A stretch of 64,000 nt of DNA from assembly GCA_036971475.1 (NCBI GenBank), contig JBAIZL010000376.1, positions 8,059,501 through 8,123,500 on the forward strand, read 5' to 3'. This document shows positions 35,220 to 47,175 of the stretch, piece by piece. This DNA comes from Prosapia bicincta. Taxonomy: Eukaryota > Arthropoda > Insecta > Hemiptera > Cercopidae. Position 1 is the first letter of the stretch. The number at the start of each line of letters is the position of its first letter. Position numbers and translations under genes: made by a program. The notes beneath the pieces are model-generated. The model was given only the letters and a program-made list of their open reading frames with translations, searched no databases and was not told the DNA's origin.

Positions 35220-37040
35220 TACAACTATCGAAAGCTGACGGGAATACAAGTGTGTGCCTCTACAGGAGTAGCAAAGGGATCAATTAGGATAAAATATCAG
35301 AACCCAAAAAATGCTAGGAAATAATCAATTGGGGTGTTTTTAAGGGTGTTGAGTCCACTACTGTGAACAAAATTAAACGGGGATGAACGGGTGGGGCTCT
35401 ATGGGAGTTGTAAAGGAGTGTCTTGGGGTCAAAATGACAAAAGGCAAAAAAAAACTAGAAAATGATCAGTCGGAGGGTTTTTAATGGAGTCTTTTACCGT
35501 TATCGAACGTCATGGGGATACACAGGTGGTCCTCTATAGGAGTAGCAAATGATGAATTTGAGTATAAATGTGAGAAGGCAAAACAAAGCTAGAATATGAT
35601 CAACCGTAGTCTTTGTAGGTAGCTGAGTCCAATACCGCCTACAATATTAAACGGGGATTATCGGGTGTGGCTCTACGGGAGTAGAAAAGGGGTGAATTGG
35701 GGTACAATTATCAGAAGGCAAAAAAACAATTGAAAATGATCATTTGGGTGGATTTTAATGGTGCTGAGTCTTTCACCGTTATCGAACGTCAATGGGGATA
35801 CACGGGTGACCCTCTATGGGAGTAGCAAATGATGAATTGGGGTATAATTGTGAGAAAGCAAAAAAAAAAGAAAAATATCAAACGAAGTGTTTTGGAGGGT
35901 GTTGAGTCCAATACCGCCTACAATATTAAACGGGGATTATCGGGTGTGGCTCTACGGGAGTAGAAAATTGGTAAATTGGGGTTAAATTGTCAGAAGGCAA
36001 AAAAAATATACAAAATGATCACTCGGGAGCTTTTGGAGAGTGCTGTGTCTTTTACCGTTATCGAATGTCAATTGGGATATAAGGGTGATCCTGTATGGGA
36101 GTAGCAAATGTTGAATTGGAGTATAGACCCAATTGTGAGAAGGCAAAAAAGCTAGAAAAAGATCATTCGTAGCGTTTTTTTGAGGGAGCTGAGTCCAATA
36201 CCGTCTACAATAATATTCGGGGTTGCACGGGTGTTTCTCTACGAGGGTAAAAAATTGGTAAATTGGGGTAAAATTGTCAGAAGGCAACAACAACAACAAA
36301 TAGAAAATGATCACACGCGAGATGATTTGGAGGGTTCTAAGACCAATACCGTCATTAATATTATATGGGGATGCATGGGTGTGGCACTACGGAATTAGAA
36401 AAGGGGTGAATTGGGGATAAATTGTCAGAAGGGAAAGAAATAATAGAAAATGATCACTAAGGGGGTTTTATTGGTGCTGAGTAGTAATTAAACGTAGTAT
36501 TTTTGAGGTTGCTTAGTCCAATACCGTCATCAATATTATACGGAGATACACGGGTGTGGCACTACGGAATTAGAAAAGGGATGAATTGGGGTTAAATTTT
36601 CATAAGGGAAAAAAGAATAGAAAATGATCACTCGCGGGGTTTTATTGGTGATGAATCTTGTACCGTTACCGAACGTCAATGGGGATACATGGGTAATCCT
36701 CTATGGGAGTTGAAAATGATAAATTGGAGTATAAATGTGAGAAGGCAAAACAAAGCTAAAAAATGATCAATCGTTGTGTTTTGGAAGGTGCTTAGTCCAA
36801 TACCGTCTTCAATATTAAACGGGGGTGCAAACGTGTGCTTCTACGGGACTAGAAAAAGTATGATTTGCGGTAACATTGGCATAAGGCAAAATAACAAGAA
36901 AACAAATGATCACGGGGGTGTTTTTAATGTTGTTGAGTCTTTTACAGTTATCGAACGTCAATGGGGATGTACGGGTGATGCTCTATGCTAGTAACAACTG
37001 GTGAATTTGGGTAAAAATTTCAGAAGGTAAACAAAGTAGA
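35220..37040 (+). repeat. Satellite array, left arm
   Basis: Tandem monomers of about 140-145 bases, each with a GCT(C)TACGGGAGTAGAAA-like block, GAATTGGGGTA and GTCAGAAGGCAAAA. Two monomer types alternate (one with ACCGTTATCGAACGTCAATG, the other with CCAATACCG(C/T)C), giving a ~285-base dimer; the first type recurs at about 35495, 35776, 36050, 36657 and 36945. Frames at 35982-36314, 36180-36398 and 36776-36991 are translated satellite. Confidence 0.9.
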
Positions 37041-38414
37041 ATGTTATGACTTGTAAAATGAAACATTCAACCAAATAACATTTTATTTTCGTATTTTTAT
37101 TTTTTGGAGGGAATGAACTAGCTGAAGTAAACAGATACTATCATGAAGTAACTCTAATGGTCCCTGTCGCAAGATTAAAACTTATAATACTGAATGATGT
37201 GATCATCCTTTCAGAGATCGAAAATAAATATTACACAAACACGTTCATGACGGATTCTGTACCAGGCGCTAATTGGTCACGTGTTACAATGTGAAATTTA
37301 TACCGCCATTTCTCACTCTAATTTCAACATACAACCACAAGGGACATCTCTTTACAATCAGTTTCGTTTCGGCTACAATAGTACATAGTTGTCTTAAGTT
37401 TTCTTACAAATGGTTAATTGATTGTTACAAATCTATTATTTGTTGTTATTTTTAATATGAATTAACGAAATGAAACTAACAAATTTATTGTTTGTAATAA
37501 AAACAAATGCCCACAAATAAATTTAAACCCTCAATTTAAGTCATTTCTTTATTTAGGGTAGTAAACACGGCACTGTCTTATAAAAGGAATTACTCTCTTT
37601 GACGTATGTTTGAATAAAAAAAGAAGGCACTTGCTAAATCTATGCCTTACGGGTCGCGTTCCTCGTGTCGCTTTCTTTCAGGTCATTGGATAAAATTTAA
37701 ATTAATAAATCAACCGCGGCTAGGTTGTTATTTTAAAATTTCCCTCCCCATTGAAGGTGTTCAGTGCTCTGTCGAATTTTAGGAATAGTTCTACAGTTCT
37801 GTCAGTAAACATAGTATCATAGTAACAAAAATACGGCAGTGCAGTTGACGATTGTATTGTGAACCAGCAGTTTAGGCGTAGACCGGTACCCATCGATCCT
37901 CTGGATTGGTTACATGTTTTCAATACCCTCAATAGATCTGCAACTAAATAAACGGTTTCATCTTTAACAATATTCAATCTAGATATCCAGGCGTGCACTG
38001 CACGGGATAAAGGCCAAGTACGAATTCAACATTTTTCTTCTGAATTTCTCATTTAATTATCAGTCTTAGAGTTAGTACACTAACTTCTCCTATATCCTTA
38101 CTTTACGAAAGTACATTTATTCTCATTTAATTTATTTGATCTCATTGAGCTTTCTGCCACAATTTTTAAATTCTATTTCTTTCGTGTTACAATCTTTTAA
38201 GTGTTTTTGCAGTTCAGGACCGATTTTGAAAAAATTTTAGACTAATACATCGAATTTTCTTTAGTGTAGAAATACATTTCTTCTTTAGTGTATTAAAAAA
38301 CTTAAAATTTCAGTTTTAAGTTTTAATGCTTGAAAAAAATAATAAAGGATAAGTAAAGGGTTGGCATAAAGTTTATTTACAGTAAGGTGTTAAAGTTAGG
38401 CCTATAGTAGAAAA
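37041..38414. other. Unpaired block of the left arm
   Basis: This stretch has no reverse-complement partner in the right arm. It contains the coding-like frame described next; otherwise nothing is recognised. Confidence 0.55.
37720..38025 (-). CDS. Unrecognised coding-like fragment, about 101 codons
   Basis: An open frame with protein-like composition, less AT-biased than its surroundings. From a GTG at 37998 it reads HAWISRLNIVKDETVYLVAD, then LLRVLKTCNQSRGSMGTGL, LNCWFTIQSSTALPYFCYY and ELFLKFDRALNTF before a stop near 37720; the frame stays open upstream to 38025. No ATG is placed sensibly and a TTTATCCCGTGCAG acceptor-like site lies within it at about 38000, so it may be an exon or a fragment. 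I do not recognise the family and find no catalytic motif. It lies in the unpaired block of the left palindrome arm, so it exists only once. It may be captured host or viral-like sequence, but that is a guess. Confidence 0.35.
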   Translation of the reverse strand: MRTWPLSRAVHAWISRLNIVKDETVYLVADLLRVLKTCNQSRGSMGTGLRLNCWFTIQSSTALPYFCYYDTMFTDRTVELFLKFDRALNTFNGEGNFKITT

Positions 38415-38739
38415 ACTACAAATATTGTATCACCTTTACCTCAGGTAGGTAACCAGAAAAATCTACCTATATTGTACATTGTAAATAAAAGAAGGCTTTT
38501 ATTTGGTCGAATCTCAACTAATGTTAATTTCTTGTTCACGTCTATATTTTATAGGTTCAAATGAGCACAAATTACCATTTTCGGATAAAAAAAAAATAAA
38601 ACATTGAAATAATAGTATTTCTGTACTTACGATAGTCAAATTTAACCAAAAAACTGTTTTATTTTTCTGTGAGCATATGCTTTAAAAGGGTGCATATAGT
38701 ATTCTAACAAGGAGTAGAATTTTCACGAAGATATAACAT

Positions 38740-39020
38740 TTTAGCGCCAATACCAATCAGTTTAAACATTTTATCAAGATGAGTGCCAAACATTTTAAGT
38801 ATTTATTTAAGGATTCATGTAACATAGGTGGTTTTCTGCCAATAAAACTAGAGAGCAGTTTAGTCTGTTTAAGGAATGGTAAATATTTATACTTCTTTAC
38901 TTCTACATCTTTAAAGGATATATGTGAGGGTATAGTTCTTTCCAACGTATATTGCATTGTAGCTAGGCATGTCGGTGAAAAACGTTTTCGGTAAGCAATG
39001 TAATACATCTATTTTATTTA
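38740..39020 (+). repeat. Nested inverted repeat X (outer copy, left arm)
   Basis: It pairs in reverse orientation with 40395-40660 within the same arm: GTGCCAAACATTTTAAGTAT and AAACGTTTTCGGTAAGCAAT occur in both. The two therefore flank a ~1.4-kb interior. Translations of both contain KHFKYLFKD, but because the repeat is present in both directions this is not taken as coding evidence. Confidence 0.8.
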
Positions 39021-40394
39021 TCCACCATATTTGATTTGTCATAAGTGGTTATAGGTACAATTATGTTTGAGTAGACCTATTATTTCTAAAAGTTCTTCTT
39101 TAACTACATTCATTAAATTTTCCTGGTAGTCGTTGTAGGCAGGTTAAAAAATTTATTTAATTAGTCCCTTAGATACTTTCCTAAAGGATGACATCTCACC
39201 TTGTTTGTGATGTTACTTTCATCAAGACACATAGAATGCACCTGAAAATATATCTGATAAGATTTAAGTATATTTTAATCTTCTTCTTTAATTCTATCTT
39301 TAACCGTATCCCTCCTGACTCGCATATCTACAATTTGATTTATTAATATTATTATGGTGAAAAAATTTACAAATATTTTGGAGAGAATAGCTGAGGAACC
39401 AGTCTTCAAAAACTAGCTGTAAAATAGCGTTACGCAGAGTGACAGAATGAAATTAGTCACTATGATGGTATTTCTTGTTAAAAAACAAGACGTAAAAGAT
39501 AATGACTGTTTTGTAGATTTTTTTTCACTTTAAAAAATCTCTCCGTTTTCCGGTCGACATGTTACATACATTTTTATAGATAGTATCAGAATGTTTTTAG
39601 TTCGTTCGGCTGTGTATGATCTCAAGACAAAGTCTGCTAATACTCAATCACTTCTCAACATTGTCTCCTTTGTTTATATATTTTACGAATCCTACCACTA
39701 GCAATACCAGTTAATAAATAACTCCTAATTACAAACTTAATATTTCAACTTGAATATTCTCTATTCTTCGTTGTTAGAAAATTACTTCAGTTAAGCAACC
39801 CTAACCAAGATCTTATAAAACGTTTTGTAGTCAATCTTTCGACTTTGATAATCATAAATATTTACTACCGATGATCACGGTAATTTTTCACTATACTTTA
39901 GATTTACTGATATTTTACTGATAATTTCGTTTTTTTTATGGTAGGCGAACAAACAGACTATTTATGATCAAAACATTGGGCGTCCTGATAAAGATTACAA
40001 CGAGCATCGGCTATAATTGCCGATACGTAGTATGGTATTTACATCGTATGGAATCCCTGCAAGCAAGAGTCAGTACAGTAGACTTGAAGAGCCAAGCAAC
40101 ATTAATTTATGGATGTATTGTAATCTATTAAGTTTTACATACGTATTTTGTCCATTCTTAATTATAGTTTTAGGATTCATTAGAACTCCTGTTTTTTCTA
40201 GTATACAGGAAGCTATTTCCGGGTCATCCAAGTCTTCTGTAATCCGACGGTGTCTCGGTCCCATCTACCTCGAATTATCAATTCACTACTGTATTTGTTT
40301 CCGTACCAATGATCACCGTACTTCAAACCGTTTTTCATGCAACTCTAAAGTGAGTGAAAATCCCTAAATTTACTCATGGGACTAGAACATCGAG

Positions 40395-40660
40395 GATAAA
40401 CATAATAGATTTATTACATTGCTTACCGAAAACGTTTTGATTCCTAGCTACACTGCAATATACATTGGGAAGAACTAAATTCTTACATTTAATCTTCAGA
40501 GATGTAGAAATAAAGAATTTTAAATATTTACCATTGCTTAAACCGCCTGAACTGCTCTCTAGTTTAGTTGGCATATTAATACCTATGATACATGTATCCT
40601 TAAATAAGTACTTAAAATGTTTTACCCTTATGGTCATAGAATGTGTGTATATATCCACGT
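40395..40660 (-). repeat. Nested inverted repeat X (inner copy, left arm)
   Basis: Inverted partner of 38740-39020. The corresponding inner copy on the right arm lies at about 48450-48690, while the right-arm outer copy survives only as about 65 bases at 51235-51300. Confidence 0.8.
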
Positions 40661-40724
40661 GTTCTTTCTTATCTACATTATTTATATCTTTCAAACTATT
40701 TTTTAGTATTTTGGATAACAAATA

Positions 40725-41106
40725 TATATAATGTTATTATTGATAAAAATGATATTGTATGGCCTATAAATAACGCTATTTCTTTAATACCTTGTTCAAT
40801 CATTTAAAAGAGTGGAGGTATTGTTGCCAAGTGTTTCATTAGAGTCCTCGATATAAGTACTTCAGGAATTTGTAAACTTGCTATTTTAGCATGCTTTCGT
40901 AAAACTTTATAAATAATTATGGGGTTACTGGTATTTCTGTTTACAAACACGCAAGTGTTATCGTCAAGAAAGGAATTATTTCTTGAACTTATTAGCAAAT
41001 AAATATAACATCCTAATATAAAAAAAATCTCATAAAAATTGACACTCGGTAGTTTTTGAGACTGTACCACTCCCCTTATATTACATCTGTCAATTCTTTC
41101 AAACAT
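40725..41106 (-). pseudogene. Tyrosine-recombinase-like catalytic region, left-arm copy
   Basis: The minus-strand frame reads FERIDRCNIRGVVQSQKLPS, then VLRKHAKIASLQIPEVLISR, TLMKHLAT and, after an in-frame TAA (a CAA codon in the other arm), EQGIKEIALFIGHTISF. The layout R..VP, then (Y)VF, then PE.LTS..LRKH.AT, about 20 residues, and GH matches the box II region of a metazoan tyrosine-recombinase-like family (phage-integrase fold). The position usually held by the catalytic Arg before K-H is Met here, and the nucleophile region after GH is scrambled. Such enzymes cut and join DNA through a Tyr-DNA bond. About 125 codons remain; this copy is dead. Confidence 0.55.
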
Positions 41107-41895
41107 ACACTGTTAGTTCGCTGGAAAGGACATACAGCTGTGGATTCGCTACCTTATCTTGAAGAGAACTATGCAATGTATTTACAGACACAATTCTGAT
41201 AGGGAAACATGAACAGCCAACACTCCAAAAGCCATTCTGACGCGTTTGCTTACTTGATGGCAGACCAAACTTATCTTAATATTCCGGTCAATGCATCTCA
41301 TACTTTTCCCTTGGGGCTCTTAGATACTATAGGATCGATAAAGTATTTATTTTTTAACTTAACTTGCTTTTCAAATTAATTGTAATAGCAACTCTATCCG
41401 ATTTTAAGAATCTAAAAGTGACTATTATTTGCTGTATATTGCTACAATTTGGTAACATTGCAAACATGTTAACATTAGCCTCCAACACATGTTTTAACAG
41501 ATGTAACACTTAATATGGCCCACATATTTATTCATTGAAACTTAACACCTATGTATTCAATAAACATATTAATAAATTAAATATAGTCTACCAGCGACTA
41601 AAGTCGAGGATAGAAACAAATGTTTCCGTCTTTATACGACCATTTTGACGTTGGGAGAATACCATAAATTATTTACGTTCACGCCGGATGTAAATGCAGA
41701 AAGTCAGTTTTTCGGTCCTTCGTCCACGAGAGTACTTGTCGATTGCGAGCCTTTATATTTGTGTGGCTTGAACCTATGTTTGTGAACACCAGACAGCCTG
41801 ATATCGTAATACAAACTGACAACACTCGCACAGATGTCATTTAGGTTCATGTATGCAATACAGAGATTAACGAAAGATGATTCAGTATTTATCAA

Positions 41896-42672
41896 CCTTC
41901 AACTACCGTCCTGTACATTTCTGTCACATTACTACTGCCGTTGTAGCTCACAGGCACAAAATGTCTAAGTATGATTTATTGTGTGGTTTAACAATTTATC
42001 TTGCATTTACTTTATAAAAATTGTTTTTGAATATTCTGATTGCATGTGACTAGGGTAAACGTAGTTTTATGATATCAGTTATATTTTATTTACTAATTGA
42101 AAACTGTAGTAAATAAAACCATCTACAGATTTTAGCGCAGTTTAGCTATAAAGACGTATAATCGTACGATAATTAGCATACACTAATTATTTCTTGTTCA
42201 CTGATTGTACACACTTAACTTTACATACAAGATAACATTTGACACATTATAAGCTTTATTTATGTAAACTGGCATTAGAAATAATAACTCAATTTTTACA
42301 GCAGTATTTACACAGCGGCTCAGAACATTCTAGACATATTGGCTGTACAAAGGCAGCATACAAAGTGTATTAGTCTTTCTATTTTTTGTGTCTGGGAAAA
42401 TTCTACATTGTTTAATTCAATTTATCTATACAAATAGAAAAATTTGTAAATTTCTGGAGGTTGTAGTTTTTCGAAATCATCTTCATCGTCTGATGCACTT
42501 CGTTGAGATTTAGTATCATGATATTTTGCTCAATTACTTCTTCACTCTGTTGCACAAATCCCCTATTCTCGTTGATGTCTTCTAAAGATTGGTCATTAGA
42601 TACAGCACCTGAATCACTGTCTTCTTCGGGTAACCCGTCGCTGATGGTCAGGCACGATGCGGTAGTTAAAGG
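41896..42672 (-). mobile_element. piggyBac-like internally deleted element, left-arm copy (777 bp)
   Basis: Ends are CCTTCAACTACCG and CGGTAGTTAAAGG, inverted, with TTAA at 42673-42676 and TCAA (mutated TTAA) at 41892-41895, the target site used by piggyBac elements. Inside on the minus strand are an acidic N-terminal-like stretch (EEDSDSGAVSND near 42620; ASDDEDDFEKLQPPE near 42480) and a C-terminal Cys-rich remnant at 42292-42412 followed by a polyadenylation-like AATAAAG. The catalytic DDD domain is missing. The same 777-bp element lies in the right arm. Confidence 0.8.
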
Positions 42673-43657
42673 TTAAGCTTGGAATTTATAGATATTGACG
42701 TACTAGGTTTTCTGGATATATAAGCTGATAAAGATAAGTCGATGATATGATGTGGGTCAACTAATTCTCTTTGTCGTTTATTCTAAGTTGTATAAAGGTT
42801 GAAAAAATATAAGGTCTACTTACTTATAGTTTTTTTTTAAATTTACGGTTATAGTAGAATTTATTTCATTAACGGATGGTTAAAAAGTCATTCCGCTGCC
42901 CCCGCTAACGATACCATCCTTTTTAAAAGAACAAAAAAAATAACACGAAAAGAGAAGAAAATTAATTACCCGAAAAAGAATGAGAAAACATACATAAATG
43001 TTTAGATAGTCTAAGTAAAAATGGAAAGAAAATATATGACAATTAGATATACTAAATACAATTTTTAAAAAATTAAATAAAAAATTAAATTTTTTAAAAA
43101 TTATCAATTTGGGACAAACGGTTATCTTTTCAAGTTGAATCGTTCAAGCATAGAGTCTTTAAAATTCTTAAAGCACATGGACAGGCTGCATTGAACCACT
43201 GCTCCAAGTTATAAAGATTAGTTTGACCGACATGACGTAAACAAATGTGCTAGAACTGCTATCGGAGTGCCGCCTGTTAGTATTTTTACATTACAAACAT
43301 TTCTGCAAATAGATGTAGCATAACTTCAGTCCAAGACAAGGTCGCCAACCCGACTCTTTCTGTTGGTTATGTTGCATACTTGGAAACATGCCAATTTCGG
43401 GCGATTTATTGTCAATGGGATATATTACCCCTAATCACTCTTTGGTAACCCCGTACATCCCCGACGACTTTTGATGACAAGGGACTAGGACCTTCGAAAA
43501 TCTTCGAATGCACATTTTTGGGCAATATTTTAAATTCTGGCATGTTTTACCTCAATTCACCCACAGCGACACCCGCAGCCCCATCCCGGATTGTGCATGT
43601 CCAACTTCGGTGCTAGGATTAGACTAAGCATTATTAAAAACCCTGAGTGATCATTTT

Positions 43658-45456
43658 ATCCCCCATTCTCTAACATTATGGCAGTCACAAACTTGGCAAC
43701 ATTGCTGGCATCCACATGGATATCAATAGTACTACGTAATGTATATATTTGAATTGGACAAAGAATCGCTGGAACATAACCAGTCGGGGGTTTTTGAGGA
43801 TGCTGAATTCAATGCCGCCATCGAAAGTCACGGGGGGTGGACAGATGAGACTCTACGTGAGTGCCAAAGGGATGAATTGGGGTAGAAATGTCAAAAGTGA
43901 AACAATTACTAGAAAATAAAAACTCGGGGGAAATTTGATGAGGCGGAATTTAATGCCCTCACCGAAAGTAACCGGTAATGCATTGGTGTGGTTCCACGAG
44001 AGTACCAAAGGGGTGAATTGGGGTGAGAATGTCAGAGGTCAAAAAATCGCTGAAAAATATCCGCTTGGGGGTTTTTGAGGATGCTGAATTCAATGCCGTC
44101 ATCGGAAGTCTCCGGGGATGTACTTGTGAGGCTAAATCCATGTACCAAAGGGGTTGAATTAGGGTAAAAGTGTCAGATGTCTAAGAATCGCGGGATAATT
44201 ACCGTTCGGGGGTTTTTGAGAATGCTAAATTCAATGGCGTCATTTAGAGTCACCGGGAATGGACCGGATGTGACTCTACGTAAGTACCAAAAGGATGATT
44301 TGGGGTAAAAAAGTCAAAAGTCAAAAAATAACTAGAAAATAACCACTCGGGGGTTTTAGGTAAGGCGGAATTAATTGCCGTCCCAGAAAGTCGCCGGGGA
44401 TGCACTGGTTAGGTTCCACGCTAGTACCAAAGGGGTGGTTGGGGTGAAAAAGTCAAAACTCAAAAAATCGCTGGAACAAAACCACTCGGGGGTTTTTGAG
44501 GATGCTGAATTCAATTCCGCCATCGAAAGTCACCGGGGATAGACATATGAGACTCTACGTAAGTGTCAAAGGGATGATTTGGGGTAGAAATGTAAAACGT
44601 CAAAAAAAAATACTAGAAAATAACAACTCTGGGGAAATTTGATGAGGCGGAATTCAATGCCGTTATCGAAAGTCACCGGGAATGCATTGGTGTGGTTCCG
44701 CGGGAGTACCAAAGGGGTGAATTGGGGTGAAAATGTCAGCAGTCAAAAAATCGCTGGAAAATATCCACACGGAGGTTTTTGGGGACGCTGAATTCAATGC
44801 CGTCGACGAAAGCCTCCGGGGATGTATTGGTAAGGCTAAACCCATGCACCAATGGGGTTGAATTAGGGTCAAAATGTCAGATGCCTAAAAATCGCGGGAA
44901 ATGACCGTTTGGGGTTTCTGAGGATGCTAAATTCAATGACGTCATCTAGAGTCACCGGGGATGGACGGTTGTGACTCTACGTTAGTACCAAAGGGATGAT
45001 TTGAAGTAGAAATGTCAAAATTCAAAAAAGTACTAGAAAATAAGAACTCGGGAATTTTTGATTATACGGAATTCAATGCCGTCACCGAAAGTCACCGGGG
45101 ATCCACTGGTGTGGTTCCACGCGACTAGCAAAGGGGTAAATTGGGGTGAAAATGTCAGAAGTATAAAAACTCGCTGGAACATAACCGCTCGGGGGTTTCT
45201 GAGCGTGCTGATATCAATGGCGTCATCGAAAGTCACCGGGGATGGACGTATGTGACTCTACGTGCCAAAGGGATGATTTGGGGTAAAAATGTCAAAAGTC
45301 AAAAAATTACTTGAAATTTACCATTCGGAGGTTTTTGAGGATGCTGAATTGAATGCCGTCATCAAAAGACACCAGGGAGGGACGGGTGTAGGCTCTACGG
45401 GAGTAGCAAAGGGAGAATTGGGGTAAAAAGGTCAGAGGCCAAGAGATCGATACAAA
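43658..45456 (+). repeat. Central satellite array with five-monomer higher-order repeat
   Basis: About 13 monomers of roughly 140 bases, each with GG(T)TTTTGAGGATGCTGAATT, a GAAAGTCACCGGGGATG block, CAAAGGG(A/G)TGA and AAAATGTCA. Diagnostic variants recur at about 702 bases: GAGACTCTACGT at 43847 and 44549, and AGGCTAAA(T/C)CCATG at 44129 and 44833. Monomers 1-5 therefore correspond to 6-10. The monomer is homologous to that of the two outer arrays. Frames at 43959-44141, 44663-44872, 45033-45255 and 45307-45519 are translated satellite. Confidence 0.9.
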
Positions 45457-46398
45457 ATGATCACTGGGGTTTTTAATGATGCTGAGTCTAATCCTAGCAC
45501 CGAAATTGGTCATGTACAATCCGGGATAGGACTGTGGGTGTCGCTGTAGGTGATTTGAGGTAAAACTTGCCAGAATCTAAAATATTGCCCAAAAATGGGC
45601 ATTCGAAGGTTTTCGAAGGTCCTAGTCCCTTGTCATCAAAATAAGATGTAAGGGGTTACCAAGGGGTGATTATATCCCATTGACAATAAATCGCCCGAAA
45701 TTGGCATGTTTCCAACTATGCAACATAACCAAAAGAAAGAGTCGGGTTCCCGACCTTGTGTTGGACAGAAGCTGTGCTACATCTATTGACAGAAATGTTT
45801 GTGATATGAAAATATAAACAGGCGGCACTCCGATAGCAGTTCTAGCACGTTTGTTTACGTCATGTCTGTCAAACTAATCTTTATAGCTTGAAGCAGTGTT
45901 TCAATGCAGCCTGTCCATGTGCTTTAAGAATTTTAAAGACTGTATGCTCGAACGATTCAATTTGAAAAGATAACGGTTTGTCCCAAATTGATAATTTTAA
46001 AAAAATTAAATTTTTTATTTAATTTTTAAAATAATGTATATTGTCTACCTAATTGTCATATATTTTCTTTCCATTTTTACTTAGACTATCTAAACATTTA
46101 TGTTTGTTTTCTCATTCTTCTTCGGGTAATTAATTTTCTTTTTTTCTTTTAAAAAGGATGGTATCGTTAGCGGAGGCAGCGGATGACTTTTCAACCATCC
46201 GTTAATGGAAAATGTCTACTATAGCCGTAAATAAAAAAAACTATAAATAGGTAGACCTTATATTTTTTTCAACCTTTATACAACTTAAAATAAACGACAA
46301 AGAGAATTTGTTGACACACATCATTTCATCGACTTATCTTGATCAGTTTATATATTCAGAAAACCTATAATGCCAATATCTACAAATGCCAAGCTTAA

Positions 46399-47175
46399 CC
46401 TTTAACTACCGTCATCGTGCCTGACCATCAGCGACGGGTTAGCCGAAGAAGACAGTGATTCAGGTGCTGTATCTAATGACCAACTTTTAGAAGGCATTAA
46501 AGAGAATAGGGGAATTGTGCAACAGAGTGCAGAAGTAATTTAGTAAAAGATCATGATACCGAATCTCAACGAAGTGCACCAGATGATGAAGATGATTTCG
46601 AAAAACTGCAACCTCCAGAAATTAAAAAATTTTTCTATTTGTATAGATAAATTGTTATAAACAATGTAGGATTTGTCCAGCAACAAAATATAGAAGGACT
46701 AGTTACACTTTGTAAGCTGACTTTGAACAGCCAATATGTCTAGAATGTTCTGAGCCGCTGTGTAAATACTGCTGTCAAAATTGAGTTATTATTTCTAATG
46801 CGTTTCCATAAATAAAGCTTATAATGTGTCAAATGTTATCTTGTACATAAAGTTAAGTGTGTACAATCAGTGAACAAGATATAATTAGTGTATGTTAATT
46901 ATCGTGCGATTATAAGTCTTTTTAGCTAAACTGCGCTAAAATCTGTAGAAGGTTTTATTTACTACCGTTTTCAATTAGTAAATAAAATATAACTGATCTC
47001 ATAAAACTACGTTTACCTTAGTCACATGCAACCAGAATATTCAAAAACAATTTTTATAAAATAAATGCAAGATAAATTGTTAAACCGCACAATAAATCAC
47101 ACTTAGAAATTTCGTGCCTGTGAGCTACAACGGCAGTACTAATGTGACAGAAATGTACAGGACGGTAGTTAAAGG
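46399..47175 (+). mobile_element. piggyBac-like internally deleted element, right-arm copy (777 bp)
   Basis: Flanked by TTAA (46395-46398) and TCAA (47176-47179), with ends CCTTTAACTACCG and CGGTAGTTAAAGG. On the plus strand an acidic stretch (AEEDSDSGAVSNDQ, 46440-46500) is followed at 46669-46784 by ICPATKYRRTSYT and, in a second register, PICLECSEPLCKYCC, the Cys-rich C-terminal zinc-binding motif of piggyBac-type transposases, which binds the element ends. An AATAAAG signal follows at 46811. The DDD catalytic core is missing. The mutated TCAA on the same side as in the other arm shows one ancestral insertion. Confidence 0.8.

Larger units (their letters stand above)
38415..43657. repeat. 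Left inner palindrome arm
   Basis: Reverse complement of 45457-51570. Anchors are CACCTTTACCTCAGGTAGGT (38430) with ACCTACCTGAGGTAAAGGTA (51530), and the central edge 43560-43657 with 45457-45560. Differences include a 1180-bp solo-LTR-like insertion present only on the right and about 260 bp (near 38640-38930) missing on the right. Small frames in this arm other than the pseudogenes listed are shadows. Confidence 0.9.

Noticed and set aside
35220..37040. Possible CRISPR array
   Set aside because: Units are contiguous and homologous along their whole length, without unique spacers, and the DNA is eukaryotic; it is a satellite.
38779..40721. Frames sharing KHFKYLFKD and GKYLKFF peptides in both directions
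   Set aside because: The similarity follows from the inverted repeat X at DNA level, with no sign of protein-level constraint.
43959..45519. Several 60-70 codon frames in both directions
   Set aside because: All are translations of the ~140-bp satellite; periodic repetition of the same peptides shows this.
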